Shown here in pieces: positions 44,991 through 53,280 of a DNA stretch of 64,000 nt; position 1 is the first letter of the stretch, and the number at the start of each line of letters is the position of its first letter. The position numbers and the translations under genes were made by a program. Location: contig NZ_LOKZ01000001.1 of assembly GCF_002211365.1 (NCBI RefSeq), forward strand, positions 248,001 to 312,000, in the 5' to 3' direction. The notes below the pieces were generated by a model. It was given only the letters and a program-made list of their open reading frames with translations. It was not told the origin of the DNA and made no database searches. Source of the stretch: Rhizobium sp. R711 (lineage in GTDB: Bacteria > Pseudomonadota > Alphaproteobacteria > Rhizobiales > Rhizobiaceae).

Positions 44991-45207
44991 TTTCAAAGTA
45001 AACTATCGAAATTTTACATCATAAAAACGGTCATTTTTGAAATTATGTCCCATTAATACTCAAAATAAGAAATTTATTTCTCAAAACCAGACGCTTTCTC
45101 TTCCTGGGACGCTTGCGCAGTTTTTTTTTGCAATGCACATTTCAGGCGCGCAATCGTCGCACCTTGTGCGGACAACGCGTGCATAGAAACCTGAAGAGGA
45201 GAGGCAG

Positions 45208-45867
45208 ATGGCCACATTGGAAGGCGGTGCATACCACGACGCCCTGTTCGGCTCCCGTTTCAACGACTTCATTCGCGCCCATGGGGGCGATGATTTCGTG
45301 AGCGGCGGCAACGGGCACGACCTCGTGTTCGGTGATGACGGCGACGACCTGCTGTTTGGCGGAAAGGGGAACGATACCCTGTTCGGCGGCGAAGGCAGCG
45401 ACTTGCTGAATGGTGAAGATGGTCACGACACGCTCGTCGGCGGCTGGGGTGATGACCTTCTGTACGGCGACAAGGGCAACGACACCCTGTTCGGCGGACA
45501 CGGAAGTGACCTTCTATCTGGCGGCAAGGGCAACGACATCCTCTATGGTGGAGATGGCGCCGACATCCTCGACGGCGGCGCCGGAAACGATGTGTTGACA
45601 GGCGGTGCTGGCCACGACGTGTTCGTCTTCGATGGCGGCGGCGGCAACGACGTCATTCTCGACTTTACTGCGGGCGAGGATCTGCTGCAGATCTCGAAGG
45701 GCATCAATGGCCTCGACGTGTCTTCGCCCGAAGACCTGGCCTCGCGCGTCACCCAGGTGGGGGGCAATGTCGTCGTGGATCTCGGACATGGTGACACGCT
45801 CACCCTGGTCAACGTCGATGCCGACGACATCCATGCCAATCCCGACCACTACTTCACGGTTCACTAA
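45208..45867 (+). CDS. RTX calcium-binding secreted protein, ExpE1/WgeA-like
   Basis: A 219-residue protein with no N-terminal signal peptide, as expected for type I secretion. Thirteen or so nonapeptides of the GGxGxDxLx type run from about 25 to 141 (NGHDLVFGD, KGNDTLFGG, AGNDVLTGG); each pair of turns binds Ca2+. The C-terminal 75 residues, ending HANPDHYFTVH, likely carry the secretion signal. It follows the two exporter genes and precedes the transferases, the same order as ExpE1 in Sinorhizobium, where the protein is needed for galactoglucan secretion. GAGGAGAGG precedes the ATG. Confidence 0.93.
   Translation: MATLEGGAYHDALFGSRFNDFIRAHGGDDFVSGGNGHDLVFGDDGDDLLFGGKGNDTLFGGEGSDLLNGEDGHDTLVGGWGDDLLYGDKGNDTLFGGHGSDLLSGGKGNDILYGGDGADILDGGAGNDVLTGGAGHDVFVFDGGGGNDVILDFTAGEDLLQISKGINGLDVSSPEDLASRVTQVGGNVVVDLGHGDTLTLVNVDADDIHANPDHYFTVH
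45280..45630 (+). repeat. tandem RTX nonapeptide-coding repeats
   Basis: About thirteen 27-base units encode the glycine- and aspartate-rich nonapeptides of the RTX protein. Units differ from one another at DNA level, so they are an old coding repeat and not a recent tandem array. Confidence 0.85.
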
Positions 45868-45879
45868 AGCGTGGGCCCC

Positions 45880-45909
45880 GCGCGCCCTGCTTCCTCCCTT
45901 GGGGCGCGC
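45880..45909 (+). other. intergenic stem-loop after the RTX gene
   Basis: GCGCGCCC and GGGCGCGC pair as an 8-bp perfect stem around a 14-base loop, 13 bases past the RTX stop and 23 bases before the next start. No T-run follows. It could raise RTX mRNA relative to the transferase genes. Confidence 0.5.
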
Positions 45910-45932
45910 TATTCCAATTCAGAGGATAGTGT

Positions 45933-48188
45933 GTGACGTTCGACGTATCGATAGACGCCACGGGCGATTTCAGGAATGCAAAGATTTTTCGGCTCGGCGC
46001 CGAGCTGGCAGTCCTTATCTTGGATCTCCCCACATCCCTTCCCGCCGCCACAAGGTGCCTGTTGTCCATGGACCAGTCGCCGGTACCGCTCGTCAGCATG
46101 ATGCTCCCGCTTGGCAACGGGGGGCAACGTATGTTCTGGGCAATGAGGTCGGGAAACCAGGCGCAGAGTGTGGACATCTGCACAGAAGACGGCGCCACCG
46201 TCGATACCATCGTGATGCAGCCCGCGCGCACGCTTGCGCCGCTCGATGTTGAGGCCCTGTTCGCCGGTCTTGCGCCAGATGCTCGCATCAAGTTCGTCAA
46301 CAACCTCCTGACTGTGTGGCGAAGCGCCTTCCGCATTGCCGGCGACGATCTGTTCAGCATGGTCGTTGAAGACGCCCTTCACATGCTCGTAGCCGAACCG
46401 CAGGCCGCCAGCATCATGTGCCAGGTTGCGCCAGGGCGCCATCTGATCGAGACGACGATCAATGCGGATCTGGGTGACATCATAGCGATCTATGCGCTCG
46501 GCGTGGCATCGATCACACGCATGGCCGTAAGGGTTGTCCTCGGACGCAACGTGAAACACGGCGCGCGGTCGTGCCATTTCATCACGGAGGCGCCTTTCCC
46601 CTCTCCTCCGTTTCTCATCGTCCTTCTGAGCAAGAATGGCCTCGCCATCCGCCAGCTCGCTGACGGCAAGCCTCGCTATTCCAGCCTTCAGAATTGGTGG
46701 AGAAAAAACCGCGAGGCGGTAGAGTTGCGCGAGATGGTTGTGCGTCGGCTCGCTGCGTTGCCGGAAAGCGGGCCAGCCACGGCAATCGACCTTCAAGTTC
46801 GCGTACCGTTGGCGACAAGCCGGATCGCCAGGTCGTCGATGCACCCGTCCGGAGAGGTCGATCTCGCTCTGGCGCTCGAAGGCGGTCTGTTGGCCGGCGG
46901 CTGGTTCCATGCACCGTCAACCGTGTTTGCCGGCATCGACTACGTCAAAGAGGACGCAACGGCCGTGCCGCTCGACGCCAACAGCTATGAATTCCCGGCA
47001 TGGGCACAAGGGAAGGATGAGAAGAGTAAGGCCGATGTAACCGGTTTCGTTGCCTGGGTCCCTCTGGCGGAATCGCCCGGGCCGCTGCTCCAGCCACGAT
47101 TTCAGATGCGCCTTGCCTCGGGAGCGGTAATGCCTCTCGTCCCGGAGCCGCAGGCTTTCGACGCCGCGATGCAACGAAACCATGTCCTGCGCGCCGTGCC
47201 CCCGCAGCATGCGGTCGACGGCGCCTTCCGTACAATCCTCGCCCCCGCCTTGCAGGACGTCGAGCGACGATTGGGGAGGACCATAGGGATCGACCGCACC
47301 AAGGATTACGGCCTTCCCAAAGATGCGCCCCTCGTTTCCATTGTAGTCCCACTTTACCGGGTTCTCGATTTCCTGCGTTTCCAGTTGTCGGGGATGGCGA
47401 CGGATCCGTGGCTCGCCGACAACGCCGAGATCATCTATGTTCTCGATTCGCCGGAAATTCAGGACGAGACGGAGCACCTGCTGGGCGGCCTGCATCTTCT
47501 GCACGGGCTAGCGATGAAGTTTGTTGTGATGAATCGCAACGGCGGCTACGCACGCGCTTGCAATGCCGGCGCACGTTTTGCACGCGGCGCCATCCTGGTG
47601 ATGCTCAATTCGGATGTCGTGCCGTCAGCGCCAGGCTGGCTTCAGGTGTTGTCGCGTCCGTTGCTGGAAAGGCCAAAACTGGGCGCCATCGGCCCGAAGC
47701 TGATTTTCGAAGACGGGTCGCTGCAGCATGCCGGTCTCTACTTTGGCCGCGACCAGCGCGGGATCTGGCTGAACCACCATTTTCACAAGGGCATGCCTGG
47801 CGACTACGCGCCGGCGCAACATGCCCGCGAGGTTCCCGGCGTCACCGGCGCTTGTCTCGTGACCCGCAGGGCGACTTACGAGAGCGTTGGCGGTTTCACC
47901 GAGGACTATGTGATTGGCGACTACGAGGACAGCGACCTGTGCCTCAAGATCCGTCGTCTCGGGCTCCAGATAGCCTACGAACCGGCAGCGTGCCTATATC
48001 ATTTCGAGCGTCGCTCGATCCGCCGCAGCCAGGACTACATGCGCGGCGTTGCGAGCCAATACAATTCATGGCTGCACACGCAGCGTTGGGAGGATGACAT
48101 TACCGAACTGATGGCGAATCAATTCGGCAAAGACCGAGATCGCCCCGTCGCCGCAGCTGGTAGAACCCGGGAAAGGAACGCGGCGTGA
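45933..48188 (+). CDS. GT2 family glycosyltransferase, ExpE2/WgeB-like
   Basis: A 751-residue protein. The C-terminal part (about 465-700) is a rhamnosyl-type GT2: VSIVVPLYRVLDFL, MNRNGGYARACNAGARFARG, VMLNSDVVPSAPGWL at the metal site, IGDYEDSDLCLKIRRLG and HFERRS. Residues 1-460 are not a known family; a β-rich module with LAGGWFHAP and VTGFVAWVPL (about 310-400) resembles modules in the two unknown proteins downstream in the operon. The GTG at 45933 follows AGAGGA. Its stop overlaps the next start (GTGA). Confidence 0.85.
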   Translation: MTFDVSIDATGDFRNAKIFRLGAELAVLILDLPTSLPAATRCLLSMDQSPVPLVSMMLPLGNGGQRMFWAMRSGNQAQSVDICTEDGATVDTIVMQPARTLAPLDVEALFAGLAPDARIKFVNNLLTVWRSAFRIAGDDLFSMVVEDALHMLVAEPQAASIMCQVAPGRHLIETTINADLGDIIAIYALGVASITRMAVRVVLGRNVKHGARSCHFITEAPFPSPPFLIVLLSKNGLAIRQLADGKPRYSSLQNWWRKNREAVELREMVVRRLAALPESGPATAIDLQVRVPLATSRIARSSMHPSGEVDLALALEGGLLAGGWFHAPSTVFAGIDYVKEDATAVPLDANSYEFPAWAQGKDEKSKADVTGFVAWVPLAESPGPLLQPRFQMRLASGAVMPLVPEPQAFDAAMQRNHVLRAVPPQHAVDGAFRTILAPALQDVERRLGRTIGIDRTKDYGLPKDAPLVSIVVPLYRVLDFLRFQLSGMATDPWLADNAEIIYVLDSPEIQDETEHLLGGLHLLHGLAMKFVVMNRNGGYARACNAGARFARGAILVMLNSDVVPSAPGWLQVLSRPLLERPKLGAIGPKLIFEDGSLQHAGLYFGRDQRGIWLNHHFHKGMPGDYAPAQHAREVPGVTGACLVTRRATYESVGGFTEDYVIGDYEDSDLCLKIRRLGLQIAYEPAACLYHFERRSIRRSQDYMRGVASQYNSWLHTQRWEDDITELMANQFGKDRDRPVAAAGRTRERNAA

Positions 48189-49024
48189 CGCAAGCGGCGC
48201 TCATCCACTCCCCCGCGCCGGCCCGGCTGATCGATGAAGACCGTATCCGCTGGCTCATTGAATCCGTTCGGTCCAATCGTTTTCTACCGCGACCGGATAC
48301 AAACAACCTGTTCGTGGGAGACGGTGATTTTCGTGCGATAGGGGCGGAGTTTCTCGGCTACTTTATTCGCGTCGGCGGCTTGCGCGAAGACAGCCGCGTG
48401 CTCGACATCGGTTGCGGTATCGGCCGGATGGCCGTGCCGCTCACCCAGTATCTCGATCCACAAACGAGCCGCTACGACGGCATCGATCCGGTCGAGGGCG
48501 GCATCAGCTGGTGCCAGAGTGCGATCACGCCCGCCTACCCCAATTTCGTCTTTCAGCGACTGGATATCGCCCACGCGCTCTACAATCCAAACGGCAAGAT
48601 TAGCGGAAGGGCCTTGTCGTTGCCGTTTCCCGATCAGCATTTCGACTTCGTCGTCATGACGTCCGTGGTCACGCATTTGCCGCCCGCGGAGGTGCTTGTC
48701 TACCTTTCCGAAGCCCGCAGGGTCCTTTCACCCGGCGGCCGCCTATTCATAACCGCGTTCGTGGTCGACGCCATGGCCGCGGCAAACGAAAATGGGCGGC
48801 GCGATCCGCGTCTCGCTTTCCGTCGCTATGGCAAAGGGCCATGCTGGTTCGTACCCAACCAGCCGCCGCTTGCCGCGGTTGGTTTCGAAGAAGGTTTTCT
48901 GGACAAGGCGCTCGAACGGGCAGGTCTTTCCGTGGCGCTGAAATCGCTTGGTCATTGGCGCGGCACGAATGCGGGCCACCATCAGGACTTCGTCGTGGCG
49001 AAGCGCCGGGGAAATGCTCGATGA
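48185..49024 (+). CDS. class I SAM-dependent methyltransferase
   Basis: A 279-residue cytoplasmic enzyme. Motif I is VLDIGCGIGRMAVPL (about 74-88), followed by YDGIDPVEGGISWCQ with the acidic ribose-binding residue, and FDFVVMTSVVTHLPPAEVLVYLSE as motif IV. It probably O-methylates a sugar of the polysaccharide or its end. GTG start overlaps the preceding stop and its own stop overlaps the following ATG, so the three are translationally coupled. A methyltransferase at this position is also recalled in the Sinorhizobium cluster (ExpE3). Confidence 0.85.
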   Translation: MTQAALIHSPAPARLIDEDRIRWLIESVRSNRFLPRPDTNNLFVGDGDFRAIGAEFLGYFIRVGGLREDSRVLDIGCGIGRMAVPLTQYLDPQTSRYDGIDPVEGGISWCQSAITPAYPNFVFQRLDIAHALYNPNGKISGRALSLPFPDQHFDFVVMTSVVTHLPPAEVLVYLSEARRVLSPGGRLFITAFVVDAMAAANENGRRDPRLAFRRYGKGPCWFVPNQPPLAAVGFEEGFLDKALERAGLSVALKSLGHWRGTNAGHHQDFVVAKRRGNAR

Positions 49025-50271
49025 GCAGGCGCATTCTGGTGGCCGCACACAACCATCCGTCCCTCCATCCGGGTGGAACGGAGATCTTCGCCCACGACCT
49101 GTTTCGCGCCTACCAGCGCGCGGGGCACGAGGCTCTGTTTCTTGGTGCCACGAACCAGATCCATCGCGAGGCAAGGCCGGGTACGAGCTTTCAGGGCATC
49201 GGCAAAGCGGGAGACGAAGTCCTGCTGTGGTCCGGACACTTCGACCACTTCTTCTTAAGCCAGATCGACCTCTATGGCGTGGTGCCTGATATGACGGAGT
49301 TGCTGCGCGAGTTCCAGCCGGATGTGGTCCACATCCACCACCTGTTGCTGCTTGGCGCTGAGTTCCCCCACATCATCCGCCGCACCCTGCCTCACTGTCA
49401 GATCGTCATGACGCTCCATGACTACTACCCGATTTGCCATCATGACGGCCTGATGGTGCGCACCGGCAGCAAAGAGCTTTGCCATCAGGCCAACCCGGAT
49501 CGCTGCCATGGCTGCTTCAAGGACATTCCCCTTGATCGCTTTGTCTTGCGCGAACGGCACCTCAAGGCCCTGCTGAGCACGGTTGACCACTTCGTATCGC
49601 CAAGCGCCTTTTTAAGGGATCGCTTCGTGCAGTGGGGTTTGGACGAAGATGCGATCAGCGTCATTCCGAACGGTATCCCCATCCGAAACACCGTCGCGCG
49701 ACGAGAGCTGCTCGCAGGCGGACGACCGGTCTTCGGCTATTTCGGAAATCTCAATCCCTGGAAAGGAGTGACCGTACTGCTCGACGCCGCGCGCCAGCTT
49801 CTGGCCGATGGCCTCGAATTCGAGCTGCGAGTGCATGGGGGCGCGCCCTTCCAGAGCAAGACCTTCGTCGACGAGGTCGATCGCCGCTTGGCCGAAACGG
49901 CAGAATGCGTGCAGCCTCGGGGGCCCTATCGACGCGAAGACATTGGCGATCTGGTGGCCGCGGTCGATTGCACCATCGTTCCTTCCGTCTGGTGGGAGAA
50001 CGCGCCGTTGGTCATTCAGGAGGCCCAGGCTCAGGGCCGTCCCGTCATCGCCAGCAACATTGGTGGCATGGCTGAGATGATCGAGCACGGCGTTAACGGC
50101 CTGACTGTGCCACCCAACGATGCGCGAGCGCTCGCCGCAGCGATGCGTAACATCTTGGAACAGCCGGGCCTGCTGCGCCAGTTCGCAGAAAACGCCCGCA
50201 AGCCCGACGACATCGATACGACCGCCCGCCGCTACCTCAAGCGGTTCGAGCCGGCACAGCTTCAGGCATAG
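49021..50271 (+). CDS. GT4 family glycosyltransferase, ExpE4/WgeD-like
   Basis: A 416-residue GT-B fold transferase. N-terminal lobe: ILVAAHNHPSLHPGGTEIFAHDLFRAYQRAGHEALFLG. A Cys cluster, PICHHDGLMVR with CHQANPDRCHGCF, occurs at about 138-165, as in a known GT4 subgroup. C-terminal lobe: VFGYFGNLNPWKGVTVLLDA and PSVWWENAPLVIQEAQAQGRPVIASNIGGMAEMI with the nucleotide-sugar Glu. It is most like the protein at 53277, so the two may be duplicates. The ATG overlaps the methyltransferase stop. Confidence 0.88.
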   Translation: MSRRILVAAHNHPSLHPGGTEIFAHDLFRAYQRAGHEALFLGATNQIHREARPGTSFQGIGKAGDEVLLWSGHFDHFFLSQIDLYGVVPDMTELLREFQPDVVHIHHLLLLGAEFPHIIRRTLPHCQIVMTLHDYYPICHHDGLMVRTGSKELCHQANPDRCHGCFKDIPLDRFVLRERHLKALLSTVDHFVSPSAFLRDRFVQWGLDEDAISVIPNGIPIRNTVARRELLAGGRPVFGYFGNLNPWKGVTVLLDAARQLLADGLEFELRVHGGAPFQSKTFVDEVDRRLAETAECVQPRGPYRREDIGDLVAAVDCTIVPSVWWENAPLVIQEAQAQGRPVIASNIGGMAEMIEHGVNGLTVPPNDARALAAAMRNILEQPGLLRQFAENARKPDDIDTTARRYLKRFEPAQLQA

Positions 50272-50279
50272 GAGAACTC

Positions 50280-51011
50280 ATGGCCAGTCCCGCTGAACGA
50301 CCGGACGCCGCATCCGAACAGGACGATGCCAAGCCGATGACCGGCCGGGTCGATGCCATCGATATGGGTCGCGTCTTCGGCTGGGCATTCGATCCTATGG
50401 CACCAAGCCAACGACTGACCATCCGTGTCCTGCTCGATGGCAAGGTAATCGCCGAAACGGTTGCCGATCGCAATCGTCCCGACCTGCGGCGCAACGGTAT
50501 CGGCGACGGTAAGCACGCATTTGAAATCGCACTGCCGGATCCCGTCCAGGCGCGCGCGAACGACCTCGTCGTCGTGGCGCGAAGTGAACGTGGTTCCGAG
50601 CAGGCCTTGCGCGTCCCCCAGCCGGACGAGCAGGCGGCCGAAGCCCTGATCGCCGCGCCGCTCGCCAGAGTGCTCGATAAGCTCGACTTACTGATGGCGT
50701 CGCAGCGGCAACTGCAGGTCTCACAGCGCTCCCTGCAGCGCACAACAGAAATCGATGTGGACAAGACGGAGGCAGTCGGGCTGACCGACGTCGGCAACGC
50801 CGTCGAACGTCTCGGAAATGATATCGGCCAGCGGCTGAATGATCTCGATGTCCATCTGATGCGGCTGGATGGGGTGGTGTCAGGAATGGAGAAGAACCTC
50901 AGTGCGTTACAGAGGCGCAAGAGCGGCGAGTTAAAACCCCTGCTGCTGCTGTTGTTCGCACTTGCGGGATTTGCCGCGGGCGCGGGCCTCGCGCTGAGTG
51001 TCAGGATCTGA
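50280..51011 (+). CDS. membrane-anchored coiled-coil protein with β-module
   Basis: A 243-residue protein of unknown function. The N-terminal part (about 20-85) is a compact β-rich module, GRVDAIDMGRVFGWAFDP ... GIGDGKHAFEIALPDPV, seen in many alphaproteobacterial polysaccharide proteins. A long helical region follows (about 115-215). A single C-terminal membrane helix (LLLLLFALAGFAAGAGLAL) ends five residues from the C-terminus, so the bulk is likely cytoplasmic. It may tether transferases or the exporter at the membrane. AGGAGA precedes the ATG, 8 bases after the GT4 stop. Confidence 0.7.
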   Translation: MASPAERPDAASEQDDAKPMTGRVDAIDMGRVFGWAFDPMAPSQRLTIRVLLDGKVIAETVADRNRPDLRRNGIGDGKHAFEIALPDPVQARANDLVVVARSERGSEQALRVPQPDEQAAEALIAAPLARVLDKLDLLMASQRQLQVSQRSLQRTTEIDVDKTEAVGLTDVGNAVERLGNDIGQRLNDLDVHLMRLDGVVSGMEKNLSALQRRKSGELKPLLLLLFALAGFAAGAGLALSVRI

Positions 51012-51027
51012 CGCGGGAAGGATAGGC

Positions 51028-53280
51028 ATGCTGGTTACCGAACAGTCCCCCGCGGTTACGAACCCCACGGTGGTGAAGCCTGGGGCCACGAGGGCCATGC
51101 GCCCGGGAAGAGTTATCGGCTGCCGCGTTGACCAGACCACCTTGTTGATCATCGGTCTCGGTCGCGTCTTGGCAGGAGAAGTGGTGGCCGGCGACGTCAT
51201 GGTCGGCGTCGACGGGGATCAAGAGGGCACGCGACGCGCGTTTGTCTCGCAATGGCGGCTGCCCGCTCGCTCGCCAAGCACCAAGCACGGCTTTGCGGCG
51301 CTTTTGCCGCAAGACGGCACGGACAACGCCCTGACTGCAATGCAGTTCGGCGAGGAGGAAACGGGCGCACGCTATACCTTCGCGCCCCGACTGGCCTCCG
51401 CGGAGGAAGCAGCCGCGATCCTGGCCGAATCTGCGGGACCTCAGTCAGCCGCCGTCATCGACGGTCTCGTCGACGTTCTGATGGCCGGCAACCTTAGCCT
51501 GCGTAGACTTCTAACCATCACCGCATTTTTGCAGGCAGCCCATGCAAACGATGGTTTCATCGAGTTGATTGGTGAAAGTCATGAAGGCACGACGTTCCTG
51601 CAGGGCTGGAGCCGCGGAATGGCGCCCGGGCCTTGCCGGATGTCGGTGGTCGGCACCCCGTCATCGGCGGCCTCGCAGTGCGCCATCGCCGTCTTTCCCC
51701 GCCCGGACGCGCCCGATGGTGCCCCGGGTTTTGTTGGCCTTATCGAGGCTGGCCTGGCTGCCCGCCCGCGCGACATCGAAGGCCTCGTTTTTCGGGGTCG
51801 CGCTGGCTGGAGGTATGCCGCGGCCCACCCCCGAAAGCGCATCATCGGCCCGCTGGAAACGCCCGAACACGTCAGGTCAATCCTGCCGCGCGTACATGGC
51901 ACGCCGGACGTGCTCCTCTTGCTGCGAGCGGTCGCTAACAGCTTTGCTGGCGAGGAAACCGTCTCCAGTCTGCCGTTTCCCGTCCGGATGGGAATAGACA
52001 ATATGTTCGAGGCCGATGGAGGAAAACTCCTCGCCTCCGGCTGGCTTTATGATCCCGACGCCCACGTCACGGCGGTAAGACTTCGCAGGCGCAACGGCGC
52101 GGCTCGCCTCGACGAAGGCTGGACGCGCCTCGATCGCCCCGATGTCACGAACAGTTTCAATGACCAGCAGCACTTCGCGCCGAGCACTCAGGGCGCACAA
52201 CATGCCCACGGGTTCATCGCCCACGCCCAATTGCCGAGTGAAGATCACGGTGCACCTGTCTACTTCGAGCTGACGCTGCGCGATTCGCGCCGCGCGTTTT
52301 TGCCAGTCAGACCAACGCAGCTTTCGGCGTGCTTGGCGGCATGGCGCCAAATCGGTTCCATCGATCCAGCCAGCTGTGCGTTGCCGGCGATCGTTGACGA
52401 GCAGATTGTGCCGTTCCTCAGCCAGTCCAGACGGTCGGCGCTGGTCACCGACGCAACCTTGGACGCTGGCTGTTTCGATCAGGAAAGCGGCACGCCGATC
52501 GTCATCGGCGTTGGGGAGGGAGAGGAGAACATTTCCCCGCTACTGGCCTTGCTTGCGCTCGATCCGGAGACCCGGCGCGCGCCGATCGTGATCGTCATGC
52601 CTGCCGAGCGCTTTCGCAGACAGGCAGCCCGCCTCAAAGAACTCGTGCGGTTTTATCGCCTTTCGGCCAGGTTGGTGTCGGCGAATGGAGCAGGCGACTT
52701 CTACGATATGCTTGAAGCTGGCACGCAGGGACTCTCCTGTGAAACCGTCGTGTCGCTCTCCGCCTCACTGGTCCCGCGCGCAAAAGGCTGGTACGGCAAG
52801 CTCTTGGCCACGGCCGCGACCCTGAAAGGAAGCATCATCTCGCCCGTACTGGCCTATGAGGACCATTCCATTCGCTGGGCGGGAAACTGGATCGATAACG
52901 ACAATGGCGACGAGCTCTTTGTGGGTCGATATGCCGGATATCCGCTCAAAGCAGTTACCGAAATGAAGCTGACCCGCATCGCGGCGGCCTCGCTTGAGTG
53001 CTGCGTCATGCCTCGCGACGCCCTGTTGTGCGCGGGCGGCTTTGCCGGCGGCTATCTGGGCGTGCAGAAAAAAGGCCTGGATCTCGGCCTCCGTCTCAGC
53101 CGGTCCGGCATCGACTCCTATTTGCTGCCATCGGTGCAGATGTGGGGCTGCGACGAGGCACGCGAGGGGGACAGTTCGGCAATGGCGGCTCTGGTGGAAG
53201 AAATCGATCGAAAGATCTTCACGAGCCAATGGTCGCCTGCCCTTGCAGGCGAGAAACACCGTCAAAAGAGGCCTGCATGA
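51028..53280 (+). CDS. large unknown exopolysaccharide-locus protein, ExpE6 position
   Basis: A 750-residue cytoplasmic-looking protein. The middle (about 320-430) holds a β-module, GKLLASGWLYDPDAHVTAVRL ... AHGFIAHAQLPSEDHGAPVYFEL, like those in the GT2 at 45933 and the anchor at 50280. The last 250 residues resemble a divergent GT2: VVSLSASLVPRAKGWYGKLL, RDALLCAGGFAGGYLGVQKKGLDLGLRL and SYLLPSVQMWG, where the donor-site acids are not clear. It may be an inactive or unusual transferase. ATG 51028 follows GGAAGGA; the frame is open from 50998. It overlaps the next gene by 4 bases. Confidence 0.65.
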   Translation: MLVTEQSPAVTNPTVVKPGATRAMRPGRVIGCRVDQTTLLIIGLGRVLAGEVVAGDVMVGVDGDQEGTRRAFVSQWRLPARSPSTKHGFAALLPQDGTDNALTAMQFGEEETGARYTFAPRLASAEEAAAILAESAGPQSAAVIDGLVDVLMAGNLSLRRLLTITAFLQAAHANDGFIELIGESHEGTTFLQGWSRGMAPGPCRMSVVGTPSSAASQCAIAVFPRPDAPDGAPGFVGLIEAGLAARPRDIEGLVFRGRAGWRYAAAHPRKRIIGPLETPEHVRSILPRVHGTPDVLLLLRAVANSFAGEETVSSLPFPVRMGIDNMFEADGGKLLASGWLYDPDAHVTAVRLRRRNGAARLDEGWTRLDRPDVTNSFNDQQHFAPSTQGAQHAHGFIAHAQLPSEDHGAPVYFELTLRDSRRAFLPVRPTQLSACLAAWRQIGSIDPASCALPAIVDEQIVPFLSQSRRSALVTDATLDAGCFDQESGTPIVIGVGEGEENISPLLALLALDPETRRAPIVIVMPAERFRRQAARLKELVRFYRLSARLVSANGAGDFYDMLEAGTQGLSCETVVSLSASLVPRAKGWYGKLLATAATLKGSIISPVLAYEDHSIRWAGNWIDNDNGDELFVGRYAGYPLKAVTEMKLTRIAAASLECCVMPRDALLCAGGFAGGYLGVQKKGLDLGLRLSRSGIDSYLLPSVQMWGCDEAREGDSSAMAALVEEIDRKIFTSQWSPALAGEKHRQKRPA

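Noticed and set aside
45121-45129. Run of nine T as a terminator for the HlyD gene
   Set aside because: No GC stem lies before it, and it is about 185 bases past the stop.
45280-45630. Regular DNA repeats that could suggest a CRISPR array
   Set aside because: The units are contiguous 27-base codon repeats for RTX nonapeptides with no spacers.
45909-46910. 333-codon open frame on the minus strand
   Set aside because: It lies over the GT2 gene, which has clear motifs and coupling to its neighbours.
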